Shown piece after piece: positions 1 to 9,115 of a stretch of 64,000 nt of DNA. Each line of letters begins with the position of its first letter. Position 1 is the stretch's first letter. The stretch comes from Oxalobacteraceae bacterium (GTDB lineage Bacteria > Pseudomonadota > Gammaproteobacteria > Burkholderiales > Burkholderiaceae_D): positions 1 to 64,000 of the forward strand of contig JAJTGC010000002.1 in the NCBI GenBank assembly GCA_021298975.1. Direction: 5' to 3'. The position numbers were made by a program, and so were the translations under genes. The notes under the pieces were generated by a model. It saw only the letters and a list, made by a program, of their open reading frames with translations, was not told where the DNA came from and made no database searches.

Positions 1-873
1 GACAAGATTGCCAAAGAATCAGGCCAAAAGCTCAAGTGCCAGATTTATCCGCAAATGCAATTGAGCGGTACGCCGCAGCAGTTGTTTGATCAGGCCAAGG
101 ATGGTGTCGTGGATATCATCTGGACGGTGCCCAGCTATCAGGCCGGACGCTTTCCGGTGGTGGAGGCGTTCGAATTACCTTTCATGGTGCTCGATTCCGA
201 ACGCGCCAGCCGCGGCCTCTGGCATTACGCAACGAAAAATGCCGCGGCTGAATTCAAGGGTGTCAAGCCGCTGTTGTTTCATGTGCATGACGGTTCATTG
301 ATTCACACCACCAAAAAATCTGTGAAAGTGCTGGAAGATTTCAAGGGCCTGAAGATGCGTGCACCGAATCGTCAGGCATCCCGCATGATTGAAGCGTTGG
401 GCGCTGCTCCTGTGCAAATGCCGCTGCCACAGGCCGCCGAGGCGCTATCCAAAGGCGTGATTGATGGCGCGATCATTCCTTGGGAAGTCGTGCCTGCAAT
501 GAAATTCGAAGAGGTCACCAAGTTCCATACGGAGATGCCGGCCGGTAGTGCGCAGATTTCCAATACGGTATTTGTTTTCGCGATGAATCAGGCCAAGTAC
601 GACAGTCTGCCGCCTGAACTCAAAAAAGTCATTGATGCAAACAGCGGGCCCGAGCCGTCGGCGTGGGTGGGCAAGGTGTTCACCGAAGATGCAACGCCCG
701 GACGTAAAACCGCCGAGGTGCGTAACAATAATTTTTACACGCTGCCGGCCGCCGAACTCAAGCGCTGGGAGGCCGCGACTTCGCGTGTGGCCGATGAATG
801 GGTGAAGGATCTGAACGCCAAAGGGCTCAATGGCAAGCAATTGCTCAGTGAAGCCAAGGCTGCGTGTAAATAA
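1..873 (+). CDS. TRAP transporter substrate-binding protein (DctP family), 5'-truncated
   Basis: The frame is open from the first base of the window to the stop at 873, so the N-terminus, with any signal peptide, is missing. About 290 residues remain. The visible part matches the periplasmic DctP-type binding proteins of TRAP transporters: the stretches LSGTPQQLFDQAKDGVVDI, FKGLKMRAPN and EALSKGVIDGAI are typical of the lobe that closes over a carboxylate ligand. Such proteins deliver organic acids to a DctQ/DctM membrane pair, which is not in the window and may lie to the left. Placement 1.2 kb from the benzoate genes suggests, without proving, an aromatic or related carboxylate as substrate. 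A strong terminator follows directly. Confidence 0.88.
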   Translation, partial: DKIAKESGQKLKCQIYPQMQLSGTPQQLFDQAKDGVVDIIWTVPSYQAGRFPVVEAFELPFMVLDSERASRGLWHYATKNAAAEFKGVKPLLFHVHDGSLIHTTKKSVKVLEDFKGLKMRAPNRQASRMIEALGAAPVQMPLPQAAEALSKGVIDGAIIPWEVVPAMKFEEVTKFHTEMPAGSAQISNTVFVFAMNQAKYDSLPPELKKVIDANSGPEPSAWVGKVFTEDATPGRKTAEVRNNNFYTLPAAELKRWEAATSRVADEWVKDLNAKGLNGKQLLSEAKAACK

Positions 874-893
874 ATCCGGACAAAAGCCGATTC

Positions 894-924
894 AAAAGCA
901 CCCGTGTGACGGGTGCTTTTTTTT
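894..924 (+). terminator. Rho-independent terminator after the TRAP binding-protein gene
   Basis: A 12-bp perfect stem (AAAAGCACCCGT / ACGGGTGCTTTT) with a GTG loop runs into a run of T. It starts 20 bp after the stop codon of the TRAP gene, so that transcription unit ends here. Confidence 0.9.
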
Positions 925-1119
925 CGCCCCTCGTGCGTGAGGGAATGGCTGTCAACCCCGTTCGCGCGCAGGTCGCGTTGAGAAATTGTTTATAAAATAA
1001 CTTTTATTTAAGTAATTGTTTTTTAACAAAAAAATTACCGACCGCGGTTACGGCATTATTTTTATTGCAACAATTTATTAAAAAAATGTATGTTTGAAGC
1101 GCTATTTTCGATCAAACGC

Positions 1120-1148
1120 TTGAAAATGTTGCTGCGATGACATATAAA
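1120..1148 (+). promoter_or_regulatory. Sigma-70 type promoter for the small HTH gene
   Basis: TTGAAA at 1120-1125 and TATAAA at 1143-1148 are separated by 17 bp, a good housekeeping promoter. It lies at the end of a very AT-rich stretch (about 975-1150) that also holds an imperfect inverted repeat at 1012-1038. The gap 874-1231 contains nothing else besides the terminator at 894. Confidence 0.6.
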
Positions 1149-1231
1149 TTAGCATTCGGGTAATTGCCCGCTGGCAACAGTACAAATAGATAAACGCTGC
1201 CAGTTTTAATCATTCCGCGAGGAGAGACGTC

Positions 1232-1534
1232 ATGGACAAACATCCTCTGGTATCGCAGGACGGCTACGATCCTAATCGTTTGCTAGATGCGCTGATCCAG
1301 AAGCTCAACCTGAAAAACGATGCGGCGTTGTCGCGTGCTCTGGAAGTGCGACCACCCGTCATCAGCAAGATACGTCATCGTACGCTGCCAGTCGGAGCTT
1401 CTTTATTGATTCGTATGCATGAGGTCACCGATCTCAGCATTCGTGAACTTCGTGAGCTCATGGGCGATCGTCGCAAACGCATGCGCATTAGCGAAGTCGA
1501 CGGCAAGCCAAGAAAAATCGACGACGACGAGTAA
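1232..1534 (+). CDS. Small helix-turn-helix (lambda-repressor-like) protein
   Basis: The product has 100 residues. The ATG is preceded by a clear ribosome site (GAGGAGAGACGTC). Residues about 15-75 read like a single Xre/lambda-type HTH: KNDAALSRALEVRPPVISKIR would be the two DNA-contacting helices, followed by LPVGASLLIRMHEVTDLSIRELRELMG. The C-terminus is strongly charged, with RKRMR followed later by DDDE. There is no second domain for ligand binding or dimerisation, so it may act as a small DNA-binding regulator or have lost DNA binding. It stands alone behind its own promoter, and its targets cannot be told from the context. Confidence 0.8.
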   Translation: MDKHPLVSQDGYDPNRLLDALIQKLNLKNDAALSRALEVRPPVISKIRHRTLPVGASLLIRMHEVTDLSIRELRELMGDRRKRMRISEVDGKPRKIDDDE

Positions 1535-1557
1535 ATCAGCTTACTGCATGTGGGGCG

Positions 1558-2019
1558 TCATGCCCCGCGCAGGTTGGCCCCGACGACGGTTGCTGCGAGC
1601 AGTATGACCACGGCAACCGTCAGCCTTGCTCTGAGCCGGATCAGCCATCCCGGCATGCCGTAACGGCTGAACATGCGCTTGTCGACTTCCAGCGCAGCGA
1701 TGAAGCCGCCCATCAGCACCGCCATACCAAACCCACCTGACAGGGTGGCACCCCACGCTATGAGTGATGGCGTGACACTCCACACTAAAGCTTTTTTCGT
1801 GTCATTCAGTGAGAGTGTGCCGCACAGCATGGCGGCACCCCAGTGTATTCCGCCCAGAAATGACAAGATCACCATCGCGTAGGCTTTTTGACCGCGCAGA
1901 AAATCACCCAGCCAGGAAACATCGGCCAGCCATACACCCAGCATCAGCAGGAAAAAAGGCAGGAGCCCGGCAAAGCCCAGCTGGTGGGAAAGTCGTTTAT
2001 TCAAAAAGTGGGGATTCAT
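1558..2019 (-). CDS. DUF3429 family membrane protein
   Basis: The product has 153 residues with about four to five hydrophobic segments: LGFAGLLPFFLLMLGVWLA, AMVILSFLGGIHWGAAM, LVWSVTPSLIAWGATL, the MAVLMGGFIAALE region and a C-terminal TVAVVILLAATVVGA. The FLGGIHWG motif in the second segment is characteristic of the DUF3429 family of inner-membrane proteins, whose function is unknown. It is convergent with the small HTH gene, and the ends are 23 bp apart. It lies 89 bp beyond the end of the benzoate ligase/hydrolase unit on the same strand and could be read through from it, but nothing ties it to benzoate metabolism. Confidence 0.8.
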   Translation of the reverse strand: MNPHFLNKRLSHQLGFAGLLPFFLLMLGVWLADVSWLGDFLRGQKAYAMVILSFLGGIHWGAAMLCGTLSLNDTKKALVWSVTPSLIAWGATLSGGFGMAVLMGGFIAALEVDKRMFSRYGMPGWLIRLRARLTVAVVILLAATVVGANLRGA

Positions 2020-2108
2020 GAGCTTATCGGATCAGACGAGTCAGGTATTTTACGAAAGTTGAGCGATCTACAAGACAGACAATGCAGGTCAGCAGGGTGC
2101 CGCCCGCT

Positions 2109-2891
2109 TCACTCATCAGACAGCACAAAGTTTTTCACGGACGCCATCAGCTGCGATGGCTGATCTCTGTGGGGCGAATGTCCGCAGGCCTCCAGCATCA
2201 GCAACCGGGTCTGAGGACACTGACTGCGGATGCCATGCACTTGTTGCATCGTGCCGTATTCGTCCTCTTTTCCCTGAACGGCCAGTAACGGGCAGCGTAT
2301 TGCGGCAAGTTCCGGCGTGATGTCCCAGGATCGGAAAGCGGGAGACAGCCAGATATCGTTCCAGCCAAAAAAAGCGGAATCCACATCATCGTGATAACGC
2401 GCGAGTTTTTCGCGCAGTCCGTGGTGCAGATAGGCTTCGCGCGCGACACGTATGCTCGCGACACTGATATCTTCAACAAAAATATGCGGTGCCATCACGA
2501 CGGCGCCCGCCAGTGCTTCAGGAAAGCGTGCCGCAAACAGCAAAGCGATCGAGCCACCATCGCTGTGACCGAAGAGCCAGGGCCGATTGATACTCAGCGC
2601 TTGCAACAATGCGGGCAGGATGTCGGTGGCCTGATGATGCATGAAATTCACATCCCAGTGCTCATCGATGGCGCGTGGCGTCGATGTCCCATAACCGGGA
2701 CGAGAGTAAACCAGACCACGCATATTCAGACGCTGGCACAGTGTGTCCGGAAAATCCTTCCACATAGCCACCGAGCCCAGACCTTCATGCAGGAAGACCA
2801 TGACGGGCGCGTCAGCGACGGTGACGCCGACCCAGTGATACTCAATGTCGATATGCCGAGTATTCCAGATGAGCGACAGCTTAAAGTTCAT
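2109..2891 (-). CDS. Alpha/beta hydrolase of the benzoate unit
   Basis: A product of 260 residues if started at the ATG at 2891, which overlaps the end of the benzoate-CoA ligase gene by 11 bp. A longer reading from 2960 would overlap by 80 bp and is less likely. The fold is a classic alpha/beta hydrolase: an oxyanion-type FLHEGLGS near residue 35, the nucleophile elbow GHSDGG, and the catalytic histidine in ACGHSPHRDQP near the C-terminus. Similar hydrolases often accompany aerobic benzoyl-CoA genes, where they may hydrolyse a lactone or a stalled thioester. That role is inference. It could equally act on an ester substrate, since the sequence fixes only the fold. Confidence 0.8.
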   Translation of the reverse strand: MNFKLSLIWNTRHIDIEYHWVGVTVADAPVMVFLHEGLGSVAMWKDFPDTLCQRLNMRGLVYSRPGYGTSTPRAIDEHWDVNFMHHQATDILPALLQALSINRPWLFGHSDGGSIALLFAARFPEALAGAVVMAPHIFVEDISVASIRVAREAYLHHGLREKLARYHDDVDSAFFGWNDIWLSPAFRSWDITPELAAIRCPLLAVQGKEDEYGTMQQVHGIRSQCPQTRLLMLEACGHSPHRDQPSQLMASVKNFVLSDE

Positions 2892-4470
2892 GCGAATCCG
2901 ACTCTCGCAATCTGAAACGCTGTATTTTCCCGGTCGCAGTTTTTGGTAAATCTCGCACAAAGATGATCTCGCGCGGGTATTTGTGGGGTGCGAGGCAGGT
3001 TTTCACGAAGGCTTTCAGTTCAGCCTCGATCTCTCTGGGTGCGCGTGCAGGATCGCGCAACACGACATAGGCCATCGTTTTCATCAGGCCTTGACCATCC
3101 GGCTTGCCGACAACGGCGCACTCAAGTACAGCCTCATGACCCATCAGCGCATTTTCTACCTCAATCGGCGACACATATTGTCCGCTCACCTTGAGCATGT
3201 CATCGCTGCGACCGGCATACACATAGTAGCCATCCGCATCTACCTGATATTTGTCACCGCTTTTTACCCATGGCCCTTGAAATGTTGCCAGCGTTTTTTC
3301 ACGCTGGTTCCAGTACAGATGCGCCGCGCTGGGGCCTTGAATATACAGATCGCCAATCTCGCCCTGAGCAACCGGATGTCCGTGCTCATCACGCAATTCA
3401 ACCGCGTAACCGGGTACTGGTTTGCCTGTTGCGCCGTAGCGCAGATCATCGCAGCGATTGGAGAGAAAGATATGCAGCATTTCCGTCGAGCCCAGCCCGT
3501 CCAGAATGTCGCAGCCAACATGCTGACTGAATTTTTCTCCGACTTCTTTGGGTAGCGACTCACCGGCGGAAACGCACAAGCGCAGATTGATTTGCTCGCG
3601 CTTGGGCAGTGTATCGCTGGCCAGCAGTGCAACATACAAGGTGGGTACGCCGTAAAACACCGTCGGTTGATGTGTCCGCAGGCGTTGAGATACGGCTTCC
3701 GGTGTGGCCCGCTCGGCCATCAGCAGCGTGCTCGCGCCGACGGACAAGGGGAAGGTCAGCGCATTACCCAGCCCGTAGGCAAAGAACAATTTGGCCGCTG
3801 AAAATACGAGATCGTTTTCCTGCAATTGCAGGATGGGTTTTCCATACAGCTCTGCAGTCCAGTACAGATTCGCATGCGAGTGCACCGCGCCTTTGGGTTG
3901 GCCTGTCGAGCCGCTGGAATACAACCAGAAGGCAAACTGATCGGCATGCGTGTCAGCGTGGCCATCGTCGGGGAGCGGATCAACATCAATCAAGGTATCG
4001 AAGTGCAAGGCGCTCGCGGTAGCCGAGGCCTCTTGATAGCCTGTGGTTGCGCCTGATATCACCACGGGAATCTGACGCCCTGCCTGTGCCATTGCGTCCT
4101 TCACTGCAGGCAGCACGCTGGCTGAGGTGATGATCAGCTTGGCATCACAGTGCTCAAGCATGTAGGCGTAGTTCGTCGCTGGCAGAAGGGTGTTCACTGG
4201 CACCGGTACTACCCCGGCAAACAACGCGCCGAGAAATGCAACGGGCAGATCAATGCTGTCCTGCATGACGAGCAGGATGCGTTGTTCTGGCTGTATGCCC
4301 TGATGCTGCAAGCCGGCAGCAAAGCGGCGCACGCGTTCATCGAGTTCGCCGTAGCTCAGGTCATGATGGTCATCACGATAAGCCAGGCGCTGTTTGCGTC
4401 TGGCGTTCAGACGAAGGGTGTGACGTGCGAAGTTGAATCGCACGGGAAGCGATGGTCGCGCTGCGGTCAT
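2881..4470 (-). CDS. bclA: Benzoate-CoA ligase (AMP-forming)
   Basis: The product has 529 residues. The ATG at 4470 is chosen because AGGAGA lies five bases upstream; an upstream start at 4563 would add an arginine-rich leader with no family support. It belongs to the acyl-adenylate superfamily: P-loop-like YSSGSTGQPKG, the adenylation motif DGLGSTEMLHIF, YVYAGRSDDMLKVSGQYVSP, and the C-terminal catalytic lysine in PKTATGKIQRFRLRE. The length, the GSTEMLHIFLSN stretch and the neighbours boxD, boxR and boxCBA point to benzoate as substrate. The reaction activates benzoate with ATP and CoA in the cytoplasm, giving the substrate of BoxA/B and the effector of BoxR. The gene lies 107 bp downstream of boxD in the same unit. 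Confidence 0.92.
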   Translation of the reverse strand: MTAARPSLPVRFNFARHTLRLNARRKQRLAYRDDHHDLSYGELDERVRRFAAGLQHQGIQPEQRILLVMQDSIDLPVAFLGALFAGVVPVPVNTLLPATNYAYMLEHCDAKLIITSASVLPAVKDAMAQAGRQIPVVISGATTGYQEASATASALHFDTLIDVDPLPDDGHADTHADQFAFWLYSSGSTGQPKGAVHSHANLYWTAELYGKPILQLQENDLVFSAAKLFFAYGLGNALTFPLSVGASTLLMAERATPEAVSQRLRTHQPTVFYGVPTLYVALLASDTLPKREQINLRLCVSAGESLPKEVGEKFSQHVGCDILDGLGSTEMLHIFLSNRCDDLRYGATGKPVPGYAVELRDEHGHPVAQGEIGDLYIQGPSAAHLYWNQREKTLATFQGPWVKSGDKYQVDADGYYVYAGRSDDMLKVSGQYVSPIEVENALMGHEAVLECAVVGKPDGQGLMKTMAYVVLRDPARAPREIEAELKAFVKTCLAPHKYPREIIFVRDLPKTATGKIQRFRLRESDSHEL

Positions 4471-4577
4471 GCCTGTCTCCTGTTGCGACAAGCGCTTTTT
4501 TAATGAGGGCGCTTTATCGCGGTTGCACCGACATGCAGAGCCGCCCCTGTAGCGACTGCCCATGTCGTCAAAACGCT

Positions 4578-6146
4578 TCAGTAACTCAGTGGTGTGCTGT
4601 TTTGTTTCGCGATATCCAGCGCGGCGCTGGGGCCTTGTATCGCACTTTTGCGATGATAGAACGCCAGCGCGCGCAAGCCGCCCAGCTCTTCACCGCCACC
4701 GGCACGTCCGGGACCGCCATGGATCGATGCAGGCATCACATTGCCATGGCCGGTATGTGTCTTGGCGACTTCCGGGCTCACCAGATGGACACGACCATGC
4801 GAGCCCGCCAGTTCCTGCGCCGCACTGGCCATCCATGCGTTGTCAGCGCTGTAGACGGAGGCCACCAGCGAGCCCAATCCGCGATGGGCAATATCCATCG
4901 CATGGGCGAGATCGCGGTATCCCATCAAGGAAGACACCGGGCCGAACACTTCGAGCTCATGAACCCGCGTGGCGGCATCGGTATCGCGTACACCCAGCAG
5001 GGTGGGGGCGACGCAGGCGGAACGCTCATCGGCATCCAGCAGCGGTTGTGCGCTGCCGTCAAACAGGGTGCTGGATTCGATCTTGAGTTGAGCCAGACCG
5101 GCCTGAACACTGTCGTATTGCTCGCGGCTGACCAGTGCACCCATGCCAGTCTCGGCATGACGTGGATTGCCGGTGCGGATGGCGGCGAGTTTGCCGGCAG
5201 CTGCTTCGGCAACGGCATGCATGTAGCCTTTGGGGACCAGTGCGCGGCGCGGTGCAGTGCAACGCTGACCGCTCTTGATGGTCATGTCGCGCACCAGATT
5301 GTCGACATACAGATTGAATGCCTCAGTGCCCGGTGCTGCGTCTTCGCCGAGTATCGTGACGTTGAGACTATCGGCTTCAATGTTCACGCGCACCGAATCG
5401 CGTGCTATGGATGAGTGACTGCGGATTTTGGTGGCGGTGTCAGCGGAGCCAGTAAACGACATCACATCAAAGGGTGTGAGTGCATCCATCAGCCCGTTGG
5501 AATTGCCACAGACAATCGAGAGCGCACCCGGTGGCAGCAGCCCTGCTTCAATCACATCCGCCACCATGCGGTGGGTAAGCCACGCGGTCACGGTCGCGGG
5601 CTTGATCACGACGGGCACACCGGACAGCAGCGCGGGTGCGGCTTTCTCCCACAAACCCCAGCTCGGAAAATTGAATGCATTGATGAAGAGCGCCAGACCA
5701 CGCACCGGCACCATCAGGTGCTGTGATTGGAATAACTGGTCTTTTGACATGACGGCGGCAGCGCCGTCCGTGAGTGTCTTTGCATCGCCCAAACCGGCGC
5801 CCAGCTTTGCGTAGTAGCCGAGCGTGAATAGGCCACCGTCGACATCAATGCCAGAGTCGGCCTTCGTGGTGCCTGAGTTCGCCAGCGAGATGGCGTAGTA
5901 CTCATCTCGTTTGGATTGCATCAGCTTGACCATCTCTGAGAGCATCGCGGCCCGTTGCGCAAAGCTCATGGCCTTGAGCGCCTGGCCGCCTTCCCTGCGT
6001 GCGAACTCAAAAGCCTGCGGCAGCCCGGTCGCTGCGCCGCCGGTTTGTGCCAGCGCTTCGCCGGTGATGGGGTCGAGCAGGGTGTGCACTGCCGGGGCGG
6101 GTGATTGCCATTGGCCACCAAGGTAATTCGAGAGGAAGGTCGTCAT
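4578..6146 (-). CDS. boxD: 3,4-dehydroadipyl-CoA semialdehyde dehydrogenase BoxD
   Basis: The product has 522 residues of the aldehyde dehydrogenase superfamily. Visible are the cofactor-binding stretch NAFNFPSWGLWEKAAPALLSG, the FTGSADTATKI segment and the catalytic cysteine in KSGQRCTAPRR. Length and the MTTFLSNYLGGQWQSP start match BoxD, which oxidises the ring-opened semialdehyde made by BoxC to 3,4-dehydroadipyl-CoA using NADP. It is the first gene of the leftward unit boxD-bclA-hydrolase and diverges from boxR. The PaaZ-type dehydrogenase domain is a relative, but there is no hydratase domain here. Confidence 0.93.
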   Translation of the reverse strand: MTTFLSNYLGGQWQSPAPAVHTLLDPITGEALAQTGGAATGLPQAFEFARREGGQALKAMSFAQRAAMLSEMVKLMQSKRDEYYAISLANSGTTKADSGIDVDGGLFTLGYYAKLGAGLGDAKTLTDGAAAVMSKDQLFQSQHLMVPVRGLALFINAFNFPSWGLWEKAAPALLSGVPVVIKPATVTAWLTHRMVADVIEAGLLPPGALSIVCGNSNGLMDALTPFDVMSFTGSADTATKIRSHSSIARDSVRVNIEADSLNVTILGEDAAPGTEAFNLYVDNLVRDMTIKSGQRCTAPRRALVPKGYMHAVAEAAAGKLAAIRTGNPRHAETGMGALVSREQYDSVQAGLAQLKIESSTLFDGSAQPLLDADERSACVAPTLLGVRDTDAATRVHELEVFGPVSSLMGYRDLAHAMDIAHRGLGSLVASVYSADNAWMASAAQELAGSHGRVHLVSPEVAKTHTGHGNVMPASIHGGPGRAGGGEELGGLRALAFYHRKSAIQGPSAALDIAKQNSTPLSY

Positions 6147-6263
6147 GAGATCAGAGTTGGTTAAAAAAGAATGTCTGGAGAAGTGTGACCGGCTGCGCCT
6201 GTGTCGTCTTTTATGAACAGGTCGTTTTATGAACGATTGCTGGCTTTTCGGTAGCTCACAGGA

Positions 6264-6327
6264 TTGCTGCGTTTGTCGTAATGAATTTATAATGCATCAA
6301 ATTTTAGTGTAAGTGCAATATCTTGCT
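6264..6327 (+). promoter_or_regulatory. boxR promoter with imperfect BoxR operator
   Basis: TTGCTG at 6264-6269 and TATAAT at 6288-6293 (18-bp spacer) form a plausible promoter for boxR. A TGCA tetramer lies directly after the -10 at 6293-6296. TGCAATATCTTGCT at 6314-6327 fits the TGCA-N6-TGCA operator reported for BoxR/BzdR regulators with one mismatch in the second half. This suggests autoregulation and possibly shared control of the divergent boxD unit. The boxD promoter itself could not be placed with confidence. Confidence 0.45.
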
Positions 6328-6370
6328 TGCGTCAAGCCAAGGCCAATACAGGCCTTCATTACTTCACCTC

Positions 6371-7243
6371 ATGACGATAACACCGACCGATTCTGACAAA
6401 GATCCCTTTCTGGCAGCGCTAGGCGAGCGGCTCAAGCTGCTGCGTGCCCGGCGCGGGCTCACCCGCAAGGCGCTGGCCAAGCTCGCTGAGGTATCGGAGC
6501 GCCATGTGGCTAACGTGGAGTCGGGCGTGGGCAATGCGTCCATCCAGTTTCTGCGTCAGCTATGCACAGTGCTGAATTGCTCATTGGCCGAAATGACGGG
6601 TGACGAAACCGCTTCCTCACCCGACTGGCTAATGATTCGTGAAATCCTGCGTGGTCGCAGCGATGAGGCATTGGCTCAAGCTCGCGCGGCACTGAGTGAA
6701 TTGTTCGATGCGCCAGCCAGCGAAAGCTCGCGTCGTCAGCGGATTGCGCTGGTCGGATTGCGCGGCGCAGGGAAATCCAGTCTGGGGCGCTTGCTGGGCA
6801 AGCATTTGAATGTGCCTTTTATTGAATTGTCAGCGCAAATTGAGCAGATCGCGGGTTGCAGTATCGCGGAGATTCATGCCTTGTACGGTCAGACAGCTTA
6901 TCGTCGCTATGAACAAAGGGCGCTGGAAGAAGTCATTCGGCATCACGCACAGGTCGTGATCGCAACACCCGGCGGCATCGTCTCCGAACCAGCCACCTTT
7001 AATATGCTGCTCTCGCATTGCTATACCGTCTGGCTCAGGGCTTCGCCGGAGGAGCACATGAACCGCGTACTGGCACAGGGCGACCGTCGCCCCATGTCCG
7101 GCAACCGGGAGGCTATGGAGGACTTGAAGCGCATTCTAGAAAGCCGAGCGCAATTTTATTCAAAAGCAGATCATCTGTTTGACACCAGCGACATGACGCT
7201 TGATGTTGCGTTCAATCGGCTCTCCGGCCTTCTGTCGTCCTGA
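6371..7243 (+). CDS. boxR: BoxR: HTH repressor fused to a shikimate-kinase-like effector domain
   Basis: The product has 290 residues from the ATG at 6371; an in-frame TTG lies 48 bases upstream. Residues about 13-75 form an Xre-type HTH (LGERLKLLRARRGLTRKALA...SERHVANVESG). After a linker, residues about 124-285 resemble shikimate kinase: P-loop GLRGAGKSS near 129-136, ELSAQIEQIAG, and GQTAYRRYEQRALEE. In the BoxR/BzdR family this domain no longer makes shikimate 3-phosphate but senses benzoyl-CoA, which releases the protein from DNA. It diverges from boxD, and matching operators are present at the boxC promoter. The architecture makes this assignment specific. Confidence 0.93.
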   Translation: MTITPTDSDKDPFLAALGERLKLLRARRGLTRKALAKLAEVSERHVANVESGVGNASIQFLRQLCTVLNCSLAEMTGDETASSPDWLMIREILRGRSDEALAQARAALSELFDAPASESSRRQRIALVGLRGAGKSSLGRLLGKHLNVPFIELSAQIEQIAGCSIAEIHALYGQTAYRRYEQRALEEVIRHHAQVVIATPGGIVSEPATFNMLLSHCYTVWLRASPEEHMNRVLAQGDRRPMSGNREAMEDLKRILESRAQFYSKADHLFDTSDMTLDVAFNRLSGLLSS

Positions 7244-7479
7244 AATTACCGCCTGTCTGTTCTGAATATACGGCGGTGCGACGCACACACCACATAAAAA
7301 TCCAGTGCGCATGTTGGAAATTCCCTTCTGATGTCTTTCTGATGTGTCTGTAGGGAACCATTAGCGATCTGCCTGCACATATCCCCCACACTCAAAGACA
7401 CTTGCTTTCTTTGATCTGCCGTCGAATTGCGAAAGAACGCGCTTTTTTACTCACCGGATTCCAGATACATCATTCGCCC

Positions 7480-9057
7480 ATGAACGCTACCCATCTACCG
7501 ATATCTCACCTGGCGCGAGCCAGTTCACTCAACAACGCAACTCAGACAGTTCAGCCAAGTGCATCCATACCTGCCGTCGATCTCGGTCCAAACGCACGGC
7601 CTGGTGAGCCACTGCAGGTGTTGTACATCACCTCCAGGAAAGATTTTCCGGAAGAAGTTGAAGCGATAGAGGAGAGCTTTCGTCGGCACCAGCTGAATGC
7701 TGGCCTGTTTGAGCTTGGCAATATTGAGGGCCAAGATCGCCATGAAAAACAATGCGATCTGGAGGCAAAGCTCGCGCAATTACATAAAAATTGGTGTATC
7801 AGCGGTGAAATCAAGATGTTTATTAGTATGCATAGTGGCGATGATCTGGCATCGGATGATGATGAATCATCCTTGGAAAATAATCAGACTAATTCAGACA
7901 GGGCGAGTAATAGCTCAGCCTTGTCGATTAAACCCTATCTGCTCAGCGTCATGGATGGTGCATTGGAAGTTGATTTTCATTGGTTGATGTCGCGTATTCG
8001 GAATATTGCTGGCGATGGAGTTACGTTCAAGGGGCAGATTCATCTTTCGGCTTGTAAGGCGAAGCGCTGCATGGATTTGGTTGCCGGTGATGGGTTTACT
8101 TATGCTGCCTACGGTGGCCGGAAAAGCGTCTTCAAACAGGATGCCCAGGTAACTTTTCTCGCGGTGATCGATTTGATAGGTCATTATCACTGGAACCGGT
8201 TGGAGTTACCGGGACCCGAAAAAATTGCAGAGCATGTGGCGGTAGTCAGCGGTTCGAGTGTGTCGGTTATAACATCAGAAAAATCAATTTATTTTCCAGT
8301 ACTTAAATCTAAGCCACAGTGCCTGATTCTCAATAAGCTTGTTGTTGGTTGGCTTCAAACGAAGGCTTCACGTGTTTTAGACGAAAAATTAATGCATGGA
8401 AGTTTTAATTCCGTCCAGAAAACTGAGGAAAAATTTGGCAAGATAATTTGGTTTTCTCCTCATCCGGAAGCGGCTTTTTATGCGATCAAGTCAAAAAGAG
8501 ATGTGATGGATAAATTAATTTTTCTTAAAAATAATAGATGGTCATTTGAGACGAAAGACCATAAAGGAAATAGTCTGTTGCACAAAGCTATAAAGTCTGA
8601 GGATATGGATGTAATCAATTTTTGTATCGCCCAATATCTAGACACAAATACTGAAAATAACAAGGGCGATAGCCCACTGCACTATGCGTTGACATCGGGA
8701 ATGGTCGATGCAGTCAAAAGTTTAATTAGTGGAGGTGCGAATCCTAATTTATACTTCGTTGAAAAAAATGAAAAATTTAACTTCCTGCATTACGCTATAG
8801 CCTTCGCAAACAATGATTGTATTTCAGCATTACTTGAATCGCCGCTTTTAGAAATCAATGCATTGGGCGGAGAGCAAGAATACTCCGCGTTACATTACGC
8901 AGTGGGGCTTGATCGAAGCGAGCTGATTCCAATTTTGGTGGCCAAGGGGGCAGATTTAAATATCCGGAGCAAGGAAGGCGATACGCCGCTTCAGTTGGCG
9001 CTGGAGATGGGAAAAATGGACGCTGCGAAAGCTTTGCAGGAAGCCGGGGCAATCTGA
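7480..9057 (+). CDS. Putative caspase/CHAT-like cysteine peptidase domain with C-terminal ankyrin repeats
   Basis: The product has 525 residues from the ATG at 7480; a start at 7402 would add 26 residues. Residues 1-40 are rich in Ser, Thr, Ala and Asn. Residues about 44-230 look like a caspase-type alpha/beta fold: strand LQVLYIT, strand KMFISMHSG ending in His118, strand GQIHLSAC ending in Cys192, then FTYAAYGG. The order His (HSG) then Cys (SAC) is that of CHAT, caspase and clostripain peptidases. Residues about 360-525 carry five ankyrin repeats, e.g. GDSPLHYALTSG and GDTPLQLALEMG. The C-terminal half is markedly AT-rich compared with the neighbours, suggesting acquired DNA. It interrupts the box genes and has no obvious partner. 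An effector, toxin or immune protease are all possible. Confidence 0.65.
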   Translation: MNATHLPISHLARASSLNNATQTVQPSASIPAVDLGPNARPGEPLQVLYITSRKDFPEEVEAIEESFRRHQLNAGLFELGNIEGQDRHEKQCDLEAKLAQLHKNWCISGEIKMFISMHSGDDLASDDDESSLENNQTNSDRASNSSALSIKPYLLSVMDGALEVDFHWLMSRIRNIAGDGVTFKGQIHLSACKAKRCMDLVAGDGFTYAAYGGRKSVFKQDAQVTFLAVIDLIGHYHWNRLELPGPEKIAEHVAVVSGSSVSVITSEKSIYFPVLKSKPQCLILNKLVVGWLQTKASRVLDEKLMHGSFNSVQKTEEKFGKIIWFSPHPEAAFYAIKSKRDVMDKLIFLKNNRWSFETKDHKGNSLLHKAIKSEDMDVINFCIAQYLDTNTENNKGDSPLHYALTSGMVDAVKSLISGGANPNLYFVEKNEKFNFLHYAIAFANNDCISALLESPLLEINALGGEQEYSALHYAVGLDRSELIPILVAKGADLNIRSKEGDTPLQLALEMGKMDAAKALQEAGAI

Positions 9058-9115
9058 GATCCATGGCTGCTTGTGGTCATCACCGGCGGCTTCCTTCTAA
9101 ATCAATGTTTTGAGG

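Noticed and set aside
4452-5414. Long open frame of 320 codons on the plus strand
   Set aside because: It lies antisense across the start of the ligase gene and the second half of boxD. boxD and the ligase have clear catalytic motifs on the other strand, and the plus-strand product has no recognisable domain.
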